Assembly (NCBI GenBank): GCA_944989445.1
Contig: CALYLW010000980.1
Location: 160,233-224,232 of the forward strand
Length of the DNA: 64,000 bases
Direction: 5' to 3'
Source: Ampullaceana balthica
Lineage: Eukaryota; Mollusca; Gastropoda; Lymnaeidae
The position numbers and the translations under genes are program-made. The notes beneath the pieces are model-generated. The model had not been told where the DNA came from. It saw only the letters and a program-made list of their open reading frames with translations, and did no database searches. Positions 61,775 to 64,000 of this stretch are shown in pieces. Every line of letters starts with the position of its first letter. The stretch's first letter is position 1.

Positions 61775-62993
61775 TCAGCTTTCCATGACTGTTGACATGG
61801 CCACATTATTACTAGATCTTGATTCTTCTTGTTTCATTTTTCCTTTATCATATACATCTTGGTAGTCATTCCTTCTCGACGGCTGATCAGAATCTCTGTA
61901 TCTGGAGTTATGATTATATCTGCCTCTCCATGATCTTCTACATTTGCTTTCAAAGTGACCTTGTCTTGTTCTTTCTTCTGTCTTCTTTCTTGTTGGGCTG
62001 CCATTAGGAGACACCCAATTTGGTTGTCCTTTACTGTGGTAACACTGCCACGCCATATGTCCTGGCATGTTACAGTACAAGCAAATAGTTTGTCTGTTGC
62101 CTTGGTTTGGCAGACTCTTGTTTCTCATTTCTTGTCTTTTATCTTGATTTTTAATTTGTATTACTGTAAAGATATCTTGTCTTTTATCCATTTCTACATT
62201 TGGTTGAGAGTCCTTGAATGTGTGTAATGCATTTGTTAGCTCTGCTTGAGTAAGAACTTTCTTATCAGTTAAATATGTGAATAGAGCTGGTGTTGCATTT
62301 TCTAGGAACTTGTCAATTAACACCATGTCTAGCATGGCCTTTGGATTGCTTGTATCTATAGCTGTAAGTTCCAGCCATTTTGTTAATTTAACTTGTGCTT
62401 CATGTACTATGATCTGTGGATCTTTGTCTATCTTGATTCTCATTTCATGAAATTCTCTTCTATAATCATTTTCTGACTTCCCGAAAGGACATTTAAGTGC
62501 CTTTTTGACATTTTTATATATGTTTTTGTCTTCTTTGGCTATACTGTTGTAAGCTTCAAATGCTTCTTCAGTTAGTTGAGTCATCAGTTGTGCTGGCCAA
62601 TCTTCTTCATCATAACCTTTCATGGCAGTTATGGATTCAAAATAATCCAGATGAACATACAATTTTTCTTTCTGTCTATCATATTTTCTAACTTTGATAG
62701 TATCCTTCGGTGCTGACTTTCTATTTGTGCCATTACCAGGATTGTGTCCTCTACTCTCTAAACTCTAAATCAATTTGTAGTTTTAGTTTGTCAATTTGAA
62801 GTTGTTCTAGTTCTCTTCTTGCAGCTCTTTCTTCTCTTTCAATTATTTGTTTTCGCCTCTCTTTTTCTTCAGCTTCTTTTTGCTTTTGCTTCTCTTTTAC
62901 TTCAGCAATTTTTTGCTTTTCTTTTTCTACAGCTATACTTTGTTTTTCTTCTTGTTTGGCTACCTTGACTTTCTCTTCAACAAAGTATTTCAA
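61775..62993 (-). pseudogene. Gypsy family 2: gag, long copy
   Basis: The N-terminal part (62993-62751) is a charged Lys/Glu coiled coil. The capsid-like region and nucleocapsid are in one 295-codon frame (62662-61775), with an intact C-L-Y-C-N-M-P-G-H-M-A-W-Q-C zinc knuckle and an Arg/Asp/Asn/Ser-rich tail ending V-M-E-S. A frameshift near 62670-62750 joins the two parts, and the start codon equivalent to 24686 is lost. There is no KH domain in this copy. Confidence 0.88.
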
Positions 62994-63049
62994 GTTTTTT
63001 CCACTTAAGCCAAACCTTTCTGCTATGGCAGTGAATTTATCATGTTAAT

Positions 63050-63185
63050 CAATGTTTAGTTTTATGCAAATATATGAGTCAAGCTATTCAGTATTCAATG
63101 TAATTATTGATTTATTAATTTAACTAAATCATTAAATTTAATTTTGAAAATGAGGCAACAAAGTATCCTCACACGGGATTTTAAG

Positions 63186-63253
<68 letters not shown>

Positions 63254-63914
63254 GCTCCCTCAGATTGACAAAACACAAGGTATTTAATAAAATAAGTCAC
63301 TTAGTCCAATTTTCCAATTTCCGAACTTTAAGTTAGTTTTAGATACTTCACTTCAATCCATTAATCCAAATTGCAATTCCCACAATTTCCACACAATAAA
63401 TGGATATAACTTAAGTTCCTTAATTCAAATTTTACCCTGACACAGTTGTTAATAGTCCTTAGTTTCCCAAGTTCAAGGTTATTTTTTCAGTTATTTCCCG
63501 TAATCGTCTATTTTGTAAGGCTTGCTGACGTAAAGACCTACCAGCTCTCGGTAGTGTGTATACTGTAGTAGGCTTGTACCGTGTCGACTGTGTGAACGTA
63601 TGATTAGGACCAACTTGTCTGACCCAGTTTTACACAGCGCATGCAGTGGTCACGGTTGTTTAAGCCGCAATATTGAAATACTTATAATATTCCTTAAATC
63701 TTCAAAAGTATATACACTACCTCACACGGCCCTTAATATTCACAAAATACGATAGCTGATAATATTTCTTCTTTAAGGAATACTTTCCCTTTTGTGAATA
63801 TAAAATAATTGTCACTTCCACGACGACCTGTGTTAACAGTACTATCTTGATAATTAATTATCCTTAAACACTAATAATGTCCGCCTCATCTCATGATCTC
63901 GTGTCCATGTATTT
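63050..63914 (-). mobile_element. Gypsy family 2: 5' leader with (TA)n
   Basis: Non-coding leader between primer site and gag; (TA)n occupies 63187-63252. It aligns with 24700-25110 of the deleted copy. Confidence 0.75.
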
Positions 63915-63926
63915 CTTCTGACACCA
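63915..63926 (-). other. Primer binding site, tRNA-Leu-like
   Basis: TGGTGTCAGAAG on the minus strand, one base inside the LTR end, would pair with a tRNA 3' end of CTTCTGACACCA. From memory this is the end of a tRNA-Leu (CAG/CAA type); a tRNA search should confirm it. Confidence 0.7.
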
Positions 63927-63927
63927 A

Positions 63928-64000
63928 TGTAAAGGGTTTAGTTGTTATATGTGTTTTGTAGGCGTTCTCACAATACAAACTTTCGTGCACTAAATCCTTG
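63928..64000 (-). mobile_element. 5' LTR of the long Gypsy family 2 element (cut by window end)
   Basis: It starts TGTAAAGGGTTTAGTTGTTA and continues as the 3' LTR at 58063 (TGTTTTGTAGGCGTTCTCAC AATAC). Only the first 73 bp lie in the window. Confidence 0.85.

Overview
The window is AT-rich eukaryotic DNA, most likely from a gastropod mollusc. Two host genes have GT-AG introns, the intergenic space is packed with nested transposons, and one host gene (signal peptide, immunoglobulin domain, coiled coil, H-type lectin domain) resembles the immune-lectin gene families known from freshwater snails. The species cannot be named from sequence alone. All identifications come from reading the sequence; no database search was run.

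Host genes. (1) Positions 1-446 are the 3' end of a DUF229 (sulfatase-like) gene. (2) Positions 40815-43787 hold a complete two-exon paralogue of it in the same orientation; the duplication also covers about 270 bp of 3' flank. (3) Positions 50316-52094 on the minus strand are a two-exon gene for a secreted Ig / coiled-coil / H-type-lectin protein. Nothing else looks like a functional host gene.

Layout. 775-7033: two non-autonomous Helitrons joined head to tail, each filled with a roughly 166-bp satellite arranged in 498-bp higher-order units. 7.05-10.7 kb: fragments of other repeats. 10.8-15.1 kb: a decayed plus-strand Ty3/Gypsy element (family 1), cut by a solo LTR, a 341-bp Helitron and an L2/CR1-like LINE. 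15.2-16.8, 27.7-28.7 and 35.2-36.2 kb: tandem arrays of about 500-bp Helentron-like units. 17.1 and 53.8 kb: tRNA-headed SINEs. 22.2-25.1 kb: a deleted minus-strand Gypsy (family 2) whose gag frame runs into a KH-like domain. 29.15-33.15 kb: an I-like LINE with an RNase H domain. 34.0, 45.6 and 56.5 kb: a roughly 700-bp short element sharing the 5' end of that LINE. 37.6-40.1 kb: a second LINE ending in an ATAAG-type tail. 44.2-47.3 kb: a hAT transposon with an exact 8-bp target duplication. 52.3-53.5 and 55.7-56.5 kb: small hAT elements with BED-finger remnants. 58.06-64.0 kb: a nearly complete minus-strand family-2 Gypsy.

How it fits together. Most of the sequence is a stratified record of insertions, and several empty sites can be read from paralogous copies. 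Both Gypsy families place integrase and its GPY/F module before reverse transcriptase, the Copia-like order known for the Gmr1 group. The best leads for new biology are the Ig-H-lectin gene, the KH domain in a retrotransposon gag frame, the precise Helitron tandem junction, the SINE that carries a local LINE's 3' tail, and the candidate structured RNA at the 5' end of the I-like LINE and its short relatives.
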